64,000 bases of DNA from Kutzneria buriramensis (GCF_003387475.1 NZ_QUNO01000005.1:558001-622000), one strand, 5' to 3'. Positions 16,791-25,712 are shown, counted from the first letter of the stretch. Numbers and translations are program-made. The notes: generated by a model not told the origin, from the letters alone.

Positions 16791-17201
16791 TCAGCTCAGC
16801 GGCTGGCTGAAGCGGATGGCGTTGCCGAAGGGGTCGCGCAGGCCGCAGTCGATGCCGTAGTCGCGCTTGGTGGGCTGGTCGGTGAACTCCACGCCCTTGG
16901 CCAGCAGCGTCTCGTACGTCTTCTGGCAGTCGTCGGTGGTGAAGAACAGGGTGCCGGCCATCGCGCCCTTGGTGAGCAGCTCCCGGACCTGCGCGGCGGT
17001 CGCCTCGTCCATCCGGGGCGCGCCGGGCCGCTCCAGCAGGATCTCCCGGTCCGGCTCGCCGGGGACGTTGATCGTCAGCCACCGCATGAAGCCGAGGTCG
17101 GCGTCGGTGTTGACCTCCAGGCCGAGCTTGCCGACGTAGAAGTCGAGCGCCTCGTCCTGGTCGAGCACGAAGATCTGGGAAATCTTGAGGGCGTTGAACA
17201 T
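16791..17201 (-). CDS. VOC-superfamily (glyoxalase/bleomycin-resistance fold) protein
   Basis: A 136-residue protein with the paired beta-alpha-beta-beta-beta modules of the vicinal oxygen chelate fold: QIFVLDQDEALDFYVGKLG at the start, and DCGLRDPFGNAIRFSQ, with the usual DPFGN turn, at the end. Such proteins are metal-dependent lyases, dioxygenases or drug-binding proteins; the substrate is unknown. The ATG at 17201 follows TAGCGT by seven bases (leaderless). The AraC-type regulator lies directly upstream on the same strand, an arrangement often seen for inducible VOC genes. Confidence 0.85.
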   Translation of the reverse strand: MFNALKISQIFVLDQDEALDFYVGKLGLEVNTDADLGFMRWLTINVPGEPDREILLERPGAPRMDEATAAQVRELLTKGAMAGTLFFTTDDCQKTYETLLAKGVEFTDQPTKRDYGIDCGLRDPFGNAIRFSQPLS

Positions 17202-17236
17202 GTCCCGAACGCTAGTGCCGCCACCCGGCGCCGCGC

Positions 17237-17635
17237 TTATCCAAAACTGCTGGGTCTCATCCACGACATGGCGAAGCAGGTCGGCACTGCGGCCAACGGT
17301 CCCCGGGCCCGGTACGCCGACGGCGACTCGCCGACGATGTCCCGGAAGGTGCGGCTGAACGTGCCGAGGCTGGTGAAGCCGACCTCCAGGCAGATCTCGG
17401 TGACGTTGCGGTCGCACGACCGCAGCAGGAACATGGCCCGCTCCACCCGCCGCCGCTGGAGGTACCGGTGCGGGGTCTCGCCGAAGGTGGCCCGGAAGGT
17501 GCGGATGAAGTGCGCCTGCGACACGTGCGCGATCCGGGCCAGCGCCGGCACGTCCAGCGGCTCGGCGTAGTGGCGGTCCATGGCGTCCCGGGCCCGCAGC
17601 ATCCGGCGGTTGGTGTCCTCGGCGGCGCTACTCAC
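17237..17635 (-). CDS. Stand-alone AraC-type DNA-binding regulator
   Basis: A 132-residue protein made almost entirely of the AraC DNA-binding domain: two helix-turn-helix units, IAHVSQAHFIRTFRATFG and EVGFTSLGTFSRTFRDIVG, joined by a long helix. No ligand-binding domain is present, so it may respond through expression level or an interacting protein. The GTG at 17635 is the first start matching the family's length; TGTTAT six bases upstream suggests a leaderless mRNA. It precedes the VOC gene by 35 bases and is divergent from the flavin reductase, so it could control both. Confidence 0.8.
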   Translation of the reverse strand: MSSAAEDTNRRMLRARDAMDRHYAEPLDVPALARIAHVSQAHFIRTFRATFGETPHRYLQRRRVERAMFLLRSCDRNVTEICLEVGFTSLGTFSRTFRDIVGESPSAYRARGPLAAVPTCFAMSWMRPSSFG

Positions 17636-17717
17636 AGCCAAATAACACCATGGGGCGAATGACACCACATCATGGGAACGGTTGCGGGCGGCGCCGCGAC
17701 GTGACGATGCTCGGGGC

Positions 17718-18254
17718 ATGTCCCTCACCAGCGGCGTGCTCGTCGGCAACCCCCGTCCCGCTTCCCGCACCCTCAACGCGGCCCTGGCGCTGCGCGACGC
17801 CGTCCACGGCCTGGTCGACGGCGTCCAGGCCGGCCCGGTCGTCGACGCGGCCGAACTGGCCCAGCAGGTTTTCACCCCCGGCGCGACCGCCGTGAAGGCG
17901 GCCCTGGAGGCGCTCAGCGCCACGAATGTGCTCGTGGTGGCGTCCCCGACGTACAAGGCGACCTACACCGGCCTGCTCAAGGCCGTGCTCGACCAGGCCC
18001 CCGGCGGCTTCCTCAATGGCATCGTCGCGCTGCCGCTCCAGGTGGCCGCCTCCGACAAGCACGCCCTGGCCGTCGACCTGCACCTGCGGCCGGTGCTGGT
18101 CGAGCTCGGCGCGATCGTGCCCGGTCCGGGCGTGTTCGTGAACGAGGCACGGTTGAACGGCGAGCAGGAATCCCTCGCCAAGGAGCTGGCCGACGAGCTG
18201 GAGTCGACCGGTACGGCGAAGACGCTCCGCGCACTGCTGGCTACCAGCAGCTAA
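17718..18254 (+). CDS. NADPH-dependent FMN reductase (SsuE-like)
   Basis: A 178-residue flavodoxin-fold protein. The N-terminal GNPRPASRT segment binds the FMN phosphate, and SPTYKATYTGLLKAVLDQ is characteristic of SsuE-type reductases that deliver reduced FMN to two-component monooxygenases. No monooxygenase gene is adjacent, so its partner lies elsewhere or it acts alone. ATG 17718 is preferred over an upstream in-frame ATG because the fold begins directly after it. The transporter gene starts ten bases after its stop. Confidence 0.85.
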   Translation: MSLTSGVLVGNPRPASRTLNAALALRDAVHGLVDGVQAGPVVDAAELAQQVFTPGATAVKAALEALSATNVLVVASPTYKATYTGLLKAVLDQAPGGFLNGIVALPLQVAASDKHALAVDLHLRPVLVELGAIVPGPGVFVNEARLNGEQESLAKELADELESTGTAKTLRALLATSS

Positions 18255-18263
18255 GTTGATCGT

Positions 18264-19580
18264 GTGTCCGTAGCGGCAAGGATGAACCGGTTGCCGGTGA
18301 CCCGTTCCCACCGGATGGCCACGGTCGCCGTCGGCCTCGGCCTCTTCTTCGACATCTACGAGATCTTCCTGGCCGGCACGCTGGCCAACGTCCTGGTCGC
18401 GAACTTCCACCTGGACAAGGCGATCCTGCCGGCCGTGCTGGCCTCGACGTTCGTCGGCATGTTCGTCGGCGCGATCCTGCTCGGCCGCCTGGCCGACCGG
18501 ATCGGCCGGCGGCGGGCGTTCCTGCTCAGCCTGGGCGTGTACTCGCTGTTCTCGCTGCTCGGCGCGTTCAGCGTGGGCCCGTGGACGCTGATGCTCAGCC
18601 GGTTCTTCGCCGGCCTGGGCATCGGCGCGGAGCCGGCGGTGTCCGACACGTACCTCGGGGACCTGCTGCCGCCGAAGAAACGCGGCCTCTACACGGGCTG
18701 GGCGTACACGCTTTCTTTCCTGGGCGTCCCGGCCGTCGGCTTCCTGGCCAGCTGGCTGGTGCCGCTCGGCCCGAACGCGTGGCGCTGGCTGTTCGTCATC
18801 GGCGCGGCCGGCGCGGTGGTCGTGTTCCTGCTGCGGACCGGGCTGCCGGAGTCGCCGCGGTGGCTGGAGTCCGTCGGCCGGCACGAGGAGGCCGAGCGGA
18901 TCGTCGCCCGGTTCGAGGCGGAGGCCGGCGGAAATCTGCCCGAGCCGGCCGCCGAAGAGCAGCCCAACACCACCAGCTCGGTCGGCGCGCTGCTGCGGCC
19001 GCCGTACCGCAGGCGGACGCTGATGATGGCGGTGTTCCACCTGCTCCAGACGTTCGGCTACTACGGCTTCGGCACGCTGGTACCGCAGGTGCTGGCGGCC
19101 AAGGGCTATTCGATCGTGCAGTCGCTGCTGTTCACCGCCATCACGTTCGTCGGCTACCCGGTCGGCGCGGCGCTGTCGCTGCCGATCATCGAGCGGATCG
19201 AGCGCAAGCACCTGGTGATCGCGTCCGGCCTCGGCATGGCCGCCCTCGGGCTGGCGTTCGGCTTCTCCTCGTCGGAGACGTTGATCCTGACCTTCGGCTT
19301 CCTGTACACCGCCGTGAGCAACGTGTTCAGCAACGCCTTCCACGTCTACCAGGCCGAGATCTTCCCGACCGCCCTGCGCTCGACGGCCGCCGGCGCGACG
19401 TACTCGCTGTCCCGGCTGTCCAGCGCCGCGATGCCGTTCGTGCTCGTGCCGCTGTTGCACGCCACCAACGCCGCCGTGCTGTTCGGCGTCGTCGCCGCTG
19501 CCATGCTCATCGTCGCGCTGGACGTCGGCCTGCTCGGGCCGCGCACCACCGGCCGTGACCTGGAATTGGTCAACATCTGA
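18264..19580 (+). CDS. MFS transporter (sugar/metabolite:H+ symporter type)
   Basis: A 438-residue protein with twelve predicted membrane helices, the GRLADRIGRRR loop between helices 2 and 3, and a central cytoplasmic loop after LPESPRWLES, the motif that marks the sugar-porter and metabolite:H+ symporter branches. ERIERKHL repeats the charged loop in the second half. It probably imports a small organic acid or sugar. GTG 18264 is preceded at six bases by TAAGTT, which overlaps the stop codon of the reductase gene, so it may have its own leaderless transcript as well as read-through. Confidence 0.85.
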   Translation: MSVAARMNRLPVTRSHRMATVAVGLGLFFDIYEIFLAGTLANVLVANFHLDKAILPAVLASTFVGMFVGAILLGRLADRIGRRRAFLLSLGVYSLFSLLGAFSVGPWTLMLSRFFAGLGIGAEPAVSDTYLGDLLPPKKRGLYTGWAYTLSFLGVPAVGFLASWLVPLGPNAWRWLFVIGAAGAVVVFLLRTGLPESPRWLESVGRHEEAERIVARFEAEAGGNLPEPAAEEQPNTTSSVGALLRPPYRRRTLMMAVFHLLQTFGYYGFGTLVPQVLAAKGYSIVQSLLFTAITFVGYPVGAALSLPIIERIERKHLVIASGLGMAALGLAFGFSSSETLILTFGFLYTAVSNVFSNAFHVYQAEIFPTALRSTAAGATYSLSRLSSAAMPFVLVPLLHATNAAVLFGVVAAAMLIVALDVGLLGPRTTGRDLELVNI

Positions 19581-19616
19581 GCAAACCGCGCGGGCTACTG
19601 GCGCGTAGTAAGCACC

Positions 19617-20564
19617 GTGGCACGACTGACGGCGAGCGGCCGACTCCGGCAGGCACGGCAACACACGAGGCACGCGGCGCAACCCCTGGCCGCGGCCGCC
19701 GAGCCGCCCCGTCCCGCGCGCCGCAAACCGGGAGCGGGCTGGCTGGCGTACGTGTTTCCGCTGGTCATCGCCCTGAGCGCGGTCGTCGGGTTCAAGGTGA
19801 TCAAGGAGCCGGCGACCGCCGAGTCCGCCCCGACACCCACACCCGCCGCCGGCCGGGCCGCGTCCCCGCTGTCCGTCGGCGAGGCCCCGCCCGGCGCGAA
19901 GTTCGCCAAGCAGGTCGCCTCCGCCCAACTGCCCGACGGCGGGCCGCTGCCCGGGCCTGGCAAGGGCACGTTCCACGTCGTGCCCGGCACCTCGCCGCAG
20001 GTCGGCAAGGGCAAGCTCACCACGTACACCGTCGAGGTCGAGGACGGCTTCCAGCCCACCGGCGGGGACGCCGACTTCGCCACAATGGTGCAGGCCACCC
20101 TGTCCAACCCCAAGAGCTGGATCGGCGGCGGCCAGATCGCGCTGAAGCGCGTCGACTCCGGCAAGCCCGACCTGCACATCCGGCTCGCCTCCCAGCAGAC
20201 CACCCGCGGTCCCCAGGTCTGCGGCTTCGACATCCCGTACGACACGTCCTGCCGCCTCGACGACGCCGTGTACCTCAACGACGCCCGCTGGGAGCGCGGG
20301 GCCGTCGCGTTCCAGGGCAACATGCTGCTGTACCAGCAGTACGCCGTGAACCACGAGGTCGGACACTTCTTCGGCGGCAACCACCTGCCGTGCTCGCAGA
20401 ACGGCGGGCTGGCGCCGGTGATGATGCAGCAGACCCTGTCCACGTCCAACGACGACCTCGCCGACCTCACCACCCAGAACCCGCAGGGCGTGGTCGTGCC
20501 GCACGACGGCAAGGTCTGCCAGCCAAACCCGTGGCCGTTCCCCGTCGCCGGCCAGGGCCAGTAG
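19617..20564 (+). CDS. DUF3152 membrane-anchored protein with a metzincin zinc motif
   Basis: A 315-residue protein with a basic, proline-rich N-terminus, one membrane helix (LAYVFPLVIALSAVVGF) and an extracellular domain of about 220 residues. Near residue 248 it has NHEVGHFFGGNH, an exact fit to the metzincin pattern HExxHxxGxxH with three zinc-binding histidines and the catalytic glutamate. Two cysteines (CGFDIPYDTSC) probably form a disulfide. This matches the actinobacterial DUF3152 family; a secreted or cell-surface peptidase is a fair inference but unproven. Start GTG 19617. Confidence 0.75.
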   Translation: MARLTASGRLRQARQHTRHAAQPLAAAAEPPRPARRKPGAGWLAYVFPLVIALSAVVGFKVIKEPATAESAPTPTPAAGRAASPLSVGEAPPGAKFAKQVASAQLPDGGPLPGPGKGTFHVVPGTSPQVGKGKLTTYTVEVEDGFQPTGGDADFATMVQATLSNPKSWIGGGQIALKRVDSGKPDLHIRLASQQTTRGPQVCGFDIPYDTSCRLDDAVYLNDARWERGAVAFQGNMLLYQQYAVNHEVGHFFGGNHLPCSQNGGLAPVMMQQTLSTSNDDLADLTTQNPQGVVVPHDGKVCQPNPWPFPVAGQGQ

Positions 20565-20627
20565 CTCGCGGTCGAAGTCACCGAGCACGGCGTCGCCGCC
20601 GTTTTTCGCTCGACGGCGGCTGCGATC

Positions 20628-21329
20628 ATGGGCCGCATGGAGCTCTTCCGCACGGACCGGCGCGTCCGCATCTGGCTGCAAACGGTGTCGCACCGGCAGT
20701 TGCTGCTCCGCGCCGTCGAGTCGAGCGAGCCGACGCGACTGGACCTGCTGTTCAAGGCGGTGGAACGGCAGTGCATCCGGTCCGCCTATGACGGACTGGT
20801 CGTGCGGCGCCCCCGTGCGGACGAGGACTTCCCTCCGGACGCGTTCGTGCTGGAGTCCGGCGACATACGCGACCACGTGTGCGCCGGCAGCTTCCGCTGG
20901 CAGGAGGACGAGCAGACCGACCTCGGTCCAGACTCGATGGTGACGAACATGATGCCGCTGCCGTTCGAGCCGACCTGGAACACCGGCGAGAGGCCGCATG
21001 GCTGGGAGCCCACCGGGCCGGTGATCCCGCTCGGCGGGCTCATCGACGCCCTGACCAACGAGATCGCGGAGCCGCCGAGCGGTTTCCGGCACGTGCACGT
21101 CGTCGTGGTGAAGATCGACGACGGCGTCCGGGACATCACCCGGCCGGTGGCGGTCTACCTAACCCGGGAGGAAGCGGAGGCGGCGATACGTACGGAGGTC
21201 GAAGCGAAGGCGGCCCTGCTCGCCCGCGCCGAGGCGCATGACGCCCGCATCCAGGACACGCTCGTGGCCAAGACCCTCGCCGACACCACCATCCGACGCT
21301 GGATCGTCCCCGTCCCGATCCGCCTCTGA
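20628..21329 (+). CDS. Uncharacterised actinobacterial protein
   Basis: A protein of 233 residues (230 if ATG 20637 is the true start). It has two beta-rich parts (RIWLQTVSHRQLLLRA near the start, HVHVVVVKIDD near 150) and a C-terminal alanine/glutamate-rich helix. No membrane segment, signal peptide or catalytic motif is seen. The IWLQTVSHRQLLLR segment resembles small actinobacterial proteins with no known function. It stands alone between unrelated genes and ends at a hairpin shared with the convergent nitroreductase gene. Confidence 0.65.
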   Translation: MGRMELFRTDRRVRIWLQTVSHRQLLLRAVESSEPTRLDLLFKAVERQCIRSAYDGLVVRRPRADEDFPPDAFVLESGDIRDHVCAGSFRWQEDEQTDLGPDSMVTNMMPLPFEPTWNTGERPHGWEPTGPVIPLGGLIDALTNEIAEPPSGFRHVHVVVVKIDDGVRDITRPVAVYLTREEAEAAIRTEVEAKAALLARAEAHDARIQDTLVAKTLADTTIRRWIVPVPIRL

Positions 21330-21334
21330 CGTCA

Positions 21335-21379
21335 GGAAAGGACCATTCCTCACGTTCAACGTCAGGAATGGTCCTTTCC
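21335..21379. terminator. Hairpin between convergent genes
   Basis: GGAAAGGACCATTCCT (21335-21350) pairs perfectly with 21364-21379 (16 bp, 13-base loop). It resembles the dispersed hairpin A in placement and in its GGAAAGGAC opening, but the inner stem differs. Confidence 0.75.
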
Positions 21380-21408
21380 CGGCAGCGCCGACAGGGCGGC
21401 GGCGCGGC

Positions 21409-22014
21409 TCAGACGATCTCGACGGCCTCGTCGAAGTCGAGGCGGGGCAGGCGCGGGAACCAGGCGTCGGGGCCGGGCTTGCCGATGTTGACGACGACCA
21501 GCGGCTCCTGGGTGCCGTCGGCGAAGAACTCCTGGCGCACGCCCTCGGCGTCGAAGCCGGTCATGGGCCCGGCGGCGAGGCCGGCGGCGCGCACGCCGAG
21601 GATGAAGTAGCCGACCTGGAGCAGGGCGTTGAACTTGGCCATGTCCTGACGCTTCGACGCGTCCGGGAAGCGGTCCTTGGCGTTGGGCACGTGCGGGAAC
21701 GTGCGGTGCAGGTGCTCGTGGAAGTCGCTGTCGGCGGACAGGATGGCCACGACCGGGGCGGTGCCGGTCTTGGCCCGGTTGCCCTCGGACATGTGCGGCA
21801 GCAGCCGCGCCCGAGCCTCCTCGCTGCGGATGAAGGTGACCCGCAGCGGCTGGATGTTCATGCTGGTCGGGGCCCACTTGACCAGGTCGTAGATGGCCCG
21901 CAGCTGCTCGTCGGAGACGGGCTCGTCGGAGAAGGTGTTGGCGGTGCGGGCCTCGTGGAACAGCAGCTCCTGGGCGGAGCGCTCGAGTTCGAGGGCGTCG
22001 AGTGTCGCGGTCAT
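21409..22014 (-). CDS. Nitroreductase-family FMN oxidoreductase (RutE-like)
   Basis: A 201-residue protein of the nitroreductase fold. It matches the RutE/malonic-semialdehyde-reductase-like branch: RTANTFSDEPVSDEQLRAIY, then KWAPTSMNIQPLRVTFI, and the late GPMTGFDAEGVRQEFF. It should bind FMN and reduce an aldehyde, enone or nitro group using NAD(P)H. The nucleobase permease gene directly upstream on the same strand fits a pyrimidine-catabolism context (in E. coli rutE and rutG are partners), but no other rut gene is present. The 28-base gap contains TGAGCGCTCA, a small palindrome. Confidence 0.8.
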   Translation of the reverse strand: MTATLDALELERSAQELLFHEARTANTFSDEPVSDEQLRAIYDLVKWAPTSMNIQPLRVTFIRSEEARARLLPHMSEGNRAKTGTAPVVAILSADSDFHEHLHRTFPHVPNAKDRFPDASKRQDMAKFNALLQVGYFILGVRAAGLAAGPMTGFDAEGVRQEFFADGTQEPLVVVNIGKPGPDAWFPRLPRLDFDEAVEIV

Positions 22015-22042
22015 GCCGTCCGCAACGATGCTGAGCGCTCAA

Positions 22043-23356
22043 CTATTTCAGATCGGAAGGTTGAGTGTTCACCTTCACACCGTTGAAGAGGAGGTTGAGC
22101 AGCACGGCGGCGATGCTGCCGGCGCTGATGCCGGAGTTCATGATCGTCTGGAACCACCCGGGGAACTGGGCGTACACGGTCGGCGCGGCCACCGGCACCA
22201 GGCCGATGCCCAGCGCGACGGCGATGATCATCAGGTTGTTGGTGCCGTCGAACGACACCTGCTTGAGCATGCGCACCCCGCCGGCCGCCACCGAGCCGAA
22301 CATGACGATGCCGGCGCCGCCCAGCACCGGCTGCGGCACCGAGGCGACGATCTCCCCCAGCACCGGGACGAGCCCCAGCAGCACGAGAATGCCGCCGGCG
22401 GTGGCGACCACGTACCGGCTGCGCACCCGGGTCAGCGCCACCAGCCCCACGTTCTGCCCGAAAGCGGTGTACGGGAACGTGTTGAAGATGCCGCCGAGCA
22501 GGCTGGACAGGCCGTCCGCGCGCAGCGCCCGGGCCAGCGTCGTGGTGTCCACGGGCCGGTCCACGATCTCGCCGACGGCCAGCACGCTGCCGCTGGTCTC
22601 GGTCATCGTCACCAGCATCACGATCACGAACGCCACGATCGCGCCGGGCTCGAAGGTCGGCAGTCCGAAGTGGAACGGCGTGGTGACCTCGATCGCCGGC
22701 GAACCGCCCACGTGCGAGAAATCGGTCAGCCCCAACGGAATCGCCGCGACCGTGCCGACCACGATGCCCACCAGCACGGCGATCCGGCCGAGCAGACCCG
22801 GCACGAAACGGTGCACCAGCACGACGAGCACCAGCACCCCGAACGCCACGGCGAGGTTCAGCGGCTTGCCGAAGCCGGGCGTGCCGACGCCGCCGGCGGC
22901 CCAGCCGACCGCGACCGGCAGCAGCGACACCCCGATCACCAGGATGATCGTCCCGGTCACCACCGGCGGGAAGAACCGCGTCAGGCGGGAGAAGTACGGC
23001 GCGAGCAGCACCACCACCAGCCCGGACACGATGATCGCGCCGTAGCCGGCGGGCAGCCCGCCACCGGTGGTGCCGATCATGACCATCGGCGTCACCGCCG
23101 CGAACGTGCAGCCCTGCATGATCGGCAGCCGCGCGCCGAAGACCCAGACGCCCAGGCACTGCAACAGGGTCGCCACCCCGGACACCAGCAGGTCGGCGTT
23201 GACCAGGTAGCCGATGTCCGCAGTGGACAGATGCATCGCGCCGCCGACGATGAGCGGCACGGCCACCGCGCCCGCGTACATCGCGAGCACGTGCTGGAGT
23301 CCGAACGTGAGCAGCTGGCCAGCGGGTAGCCGCTGGTCGACAGGGTGCACGGTCAT
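22043..23356 (-). CDS. Nucleobase:cation symporter-2 (xanthine/uracil permease family)
   Basis: A 437-residue membrane protein with about 14 helices. The N-terminal QHVLAMYAGAVAVPL carries the conserved QH of the NCS2 family, and ILGLVPVLGEIVASVP and ATAGGILVLLG fit the carrier core. NCS2 proteins import uracil, xanthine, urate or related bases with H+ or Na+. Start ATG 23356 follows TAGACT by seven bases, so the mRNA is probably leaderless. It likely forms an operon with the RutE-like reductase downstream. Confidence 0.9.
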   Translation of the reverse strand: MTVHPVDQRLPAGQLLTFGLQHVLAMYAGAVAVPLIVGGAMHLSTADIGYLVNADLLVSGVATLLQCLGVWVFGARLPIMQGCTFAAVTPMVMIGTTGGGLPAGYGAIIVSGLVVVLLAPYFSRLTRFFPPVVTGTIILVIGVSLLPVAVGWAAGGVGTPGFGKPLNLAVAFGVLVLVVLVHRFVPGLLGRIAVLVGIVVGTVAAIPLGLTDFSHVGGSPAIEVTTPFHFGLPTFEPGAIVAFVIVMLVTMTETSGSVLAVGEIVDRPVDTTTLARALRADGLSSLLGGIFNTFPYTAFGQNVGLVALTRVRSRYVVATAGGILVLLGLVPVLGEIVASVPQPVLGGAGIVMFGSVAAGGVRMLKQVSFDGTNNLMIIAVALGIGLVPVAAPTVYAQFPGWFQTIMNSGISAGSIAAVLLNLLFNGVKVNTQPSDLK

Positions 23357-23403
23357 CGTGCGGAGTCTAGGTCCGCCGCGTTACCGCCGCGTCACGCCGA
23401 TCG

Positions 23404-23721
23404 TCAGGCAGCTGGGGCGGACTCCGTCAGCCGCGCGATGACCCGGTGCGTGACCTTGCGCTCGGCCACGAAGGACAGGAACGGGATGGTGCCGGCGAGC
23501 AGCACGCCCAGCGTGTACAGCGGCTGCCACTTGGACTTCAGCGACAGGTCGAAGGCGCACACCAGGTAGACCATGTAGAGGAAGCCGTGGATCGGGCCGA
23601 CGACGGCGACCAGGGTGGGCGCGTCCGCGGTGTACTTGATGATCACGCCCACGGTCAGCACGAGCAGACCGACACCGGTCAGGTAGGCCATGAACCGGAA
23701 CCGGGCGAGGGAGCCCTTCAT
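23404..23721 (-). CDS. DUF3817 integral membrane protein
   Basis: A 105-residue protein with three hydrophobic helices and the DUF3817 pattern, including VGPIHGFLYMVYLVCAFDLS and WQPLYTLGVLLAGTIPFLSF. Family members are small actinobacterial membrane proteins of unknown role. The next membrane protein gene ends only four bases before this start, so the two are co-transcribed. Confidence 0.8.
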   Translation of the reverse strand: MKGSLARFRFMAYLTGVGLLVLTVGVIIKYTADAPTLVAVVGPIHGFLYMVYLVCAFDLSLKSKWQPLYTLGVLLAGTIPFLSFVAERKVTHRVIARLTESAPAA

Positions 23722-23725
23722 CGAC

Positions 23726-24115
23726 TTACTCTCCGTCTCTCGCGCTCAGCGCCGCGAGGTAGCTGTTGTACTGCGCCATCGCGTCGTCCACCCGGTCGGC
23801 CTCGGCGGCCTGGCGCCATTCGGTCGGCGACCGCCGCGGCTTGGCCACGGGCGCCTCGGGCTCGGCGACGGGCTCCGCCGACGCGGCCTCGCCGGCGCGG
23901 CGTTCCTTGTCCAGCTGCCACATCCGCCAGTACATGAACGGGACGAACAGACCGAACAGCGGCCACTGGAGGGCATAGCCGAGGTTCTGCAGGCTGCCGG
24001 TCGACTCCTGCGACCGGTCCCACTGCCACCAGCCGAGTCGGAAGCAGGCCAGCATCGCCACCAATGCCAGCAGGTGCACCAGCAGCCAGCGCGGGGCTAG
24101 CAGACCTCGAACCAC
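23726..24115 (-). CDS. Small membrane protein with SURF1-like N-terminal helix
   Basis: A 129-residue protein. The first part (WLLVHLLALVAMLACFRLGWWQWDR) resembles the first helix of SURF1-type proteins, and a second hydrophobic stretch (LQWPLFGLFVPFMYWRMWQL) follows. The C-terminal half is a charged, proline-rich tail. The remainder of SURF1 is missing, so a role in cytochrome oxidase assembly should not be assumed. It lies four bases upstream of the DUF3817 gene on the same strand. Confidence 0.7.
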   Translation of the reverse strand: MVRGLLAPRWLLVHLLALVAMLACFRLGWWQWDRSQESTGSLQNLGYALQWPLFGLFVPFMYWRMWQLDKERRAGEAASAEPVAEPEAPVAKPRRSPTEWRQAAEADRVDDAMAQYNSYLAALSARDGE

Positions 24116-24139
24116 GATGTCGACGGTAACACCGCCGGG

Positions 24140-24970
24140 TCAGCGGCCGGCACTGGCCTTGGCCGCCGCATCCGCCACCGTGAACACCTTTTGCCCGTAT
24201 TCCACCGAGTCGTTGTACGACAGCACGGCCGCCCACCACCCGGCGGCGGTGGCCAGGTCGCGCCCGCCCGCGCACAGGTAGCGCCCGGCGGTCACGGCGG
24301 CGTCGTCGATGTTCTGCGGGTTGGCCACGCCGTCGCCGTTGCCGTCCGAGGCCCAGTTCCGCCAGGTGGACGGGATGAACTGCATCGGCCCGACGGCTCG
24401 GTCGTGCACCGGGTCGCCGTCCAGCGATCCGCCGTCGGTGTCGGAGATGTTCGCCACGCCGGCGCCGTTGAGCGGCACCCCGATGATCGGCTTGGTCTCG
24501 TCGCCGTTGGCCGCCAGCGACGCGCCGCCGTAGCGGCCGTGGTCGGACTCGATGCGCCCGATGCCGGCGAGCATCGTCCACGGCAGGTGGCAGGCGGGCT
24601 GCACCTTGGCCATGGTCAGGTCGGCGTTGGCGTACGCGCGCAGCGCGCGGGCCGGGATGCCGGTGGCTGCGGACACGCGGGACAGCCACGCGTCGGCGGT
24701 CTCCTGCTGGCCGGCGGCGCTGGCCTGGGCCGAGGGCTGCGCGGCGTCGGCGGCCGGGGCCGCCGCACCGACCTGCACCGGCGCCGGGGCGACGTGCAGT
24801 GCGGGGAAGTCGACCGCGACGGGATGAGGCGTGGGCGTGCTGGCCCGGTCGACCAGCCACAGCGCCGCGCCCGCCACCGCGAGCACAAGGAAGACAACCA
24901 GCAGCCGGAACACCACCCTCGGTGGGCGAGCGGACGACGTCGCCGTCGGCTCGGACTGCTGGATCGCCAT
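24140..24970 (-). CDS. Membrane-anchored lytic transglycosylase
   Basis: A 276-residue protein: short cytoplasmic tail, one membrane helix (VVFRLLVVFLVLAVAGAALWLV), an alanine/proline linker, then a lysozyme-like domain. The catalytic glutamate is in AGIGRIESDHGRYGG; AVGPMQFIPSTWRNW and NIDDAAVTAGRYLC are typical of this lytic murein transglycosylase group. It should cleave peptidoglycan glycan strands in the cell wall. ATG 24970 follows TAGCCT by six bases (leaderless); an in-frame GTG lies one codon upstream. Confidence 0.88.
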   Translation of the reverse strand: MAIQQSEPTATSSARPPRVVFRLLVVFLVLAVAGAALWLVDRASTPTPHPVAVDFPALHVAPAPVQVGAAAPAADAAQPSAQASAAGQQETADAWLSRVSAATGIPARALRAYANADLTMAKVQPACHLPWTMLAGIGRIESDHGRYGGASLAANGDETKPIIGVPLNGAGVANISDTDGGSLDGDPVHDRAVGPMQFIPSTWRNWASDGNGDGVANPQNIDDAAVTAGRYLCAGGRDLATAAGWWAAVLSYNDSVEYGQKVFTVADAAAKASAGR

Positions 24971-25042
24971 CACGACAGGCTACCCGCTAGTAGCCTCAAA
25001 ACCACTGGCTACCGGCGGTGCGTCACCGCCGGTTCGCCCGAT

Positions 25043-25534
25043 TCAGGGACGCTGCTGCCGGTTCAGCCGGGCCACGCACCAGGCTGCCGCACTGCCCCGA
25101 CGCAGGTGCTCCAGCACGGTGAGCGGGCCGAGTCGGCGCGCCAGGTCGGACGGCGCCAGGCCGGCCGCGCGGTAGTCCAGCGCACGCTGGTCGAGCGGGC
25201 TAATGCCGGCGTCCCACCAGGCCTCGGCCTCCTCGACGGCGCCGGCCAGCTGCCAGCACGTCGCGACCTCGGTGAGCAGCTCGTCGGGCACCCCGGGCAG
25301 GCGCTTGCGCATCGCCGCCAGGTAGGCCGGGTCGACGGCGTCCACCTCGAACAGTCCGCGGGCGCTGCCTCGGGCGCCCCGCTGGGCGGGAATCCCGGGC
25401 CGCTGGCGCGGAACGGTCGGCGTCTCGGCAAGCCACTGGGACTTGATCCGATTCACCTCTTGGAGCTCGGCGTCCTGCGACCGCTCGGCAGTCCACTGCC
25501 TGACGAGCTCGTCGACCCCGGAGTCTTCGACCAT
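25043..25534 (-). CDS. Uncharacterised cytoplasmic protein
   Basis: A 163-residue, mostly helical and charged protein with no membrane segment or recognised domain. It opens DELVRQWTAERSQDAELQEV and later has VATCWQLAGAVEEAEAWWDAG and GPLTVLEHLRRG. The ATG at 25534 is chosen because GAGGAGG stands five bases upstream, one of the best ribosome binding sites in this window; the longer frame upstream has poor codon character. Function unknown. Confidence 0.65.
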   Translation of the reverse strand: MVEDSGVDELVRQWTAERSQDAELQEVNRIKSQWLAETPTVPRQRPGIPAQRGARGSARGLFEVDAVDPAYLAAMRKRLPGVPDELLTEVATCWQLAGAVEEAEAWWDAGISPLDQRALDYRAAGLAPSDLARRLGPLTVLEHLRRGSAAAWCVARLNRQQRP

Positions 25535-25712
25535 CCGTGCCTCCTCATGGCTGATGATCACCCAACGCCTGCGAACCGTATTGCGTTCCGCCGGAGCACC
25601 GCTAGACCCGATTCCCGTTACCTGGGTGTGATCGGGGTTAATGCACCCGGTCGGTGGAACTGTGCCTGCGCTGACTACTTTGCGCAATCGGCCGAGCAGG
25701 TGTCACTCGCGG

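Noticed and set aside
22032-22041. TGAGCGCTCA palindrome as an operator between the permease and RutE-like genes
   Set aside because: Only ten bases, common in such GC-rich DNA, and inside a short intra-operon gap; recorded in the gene entry only.
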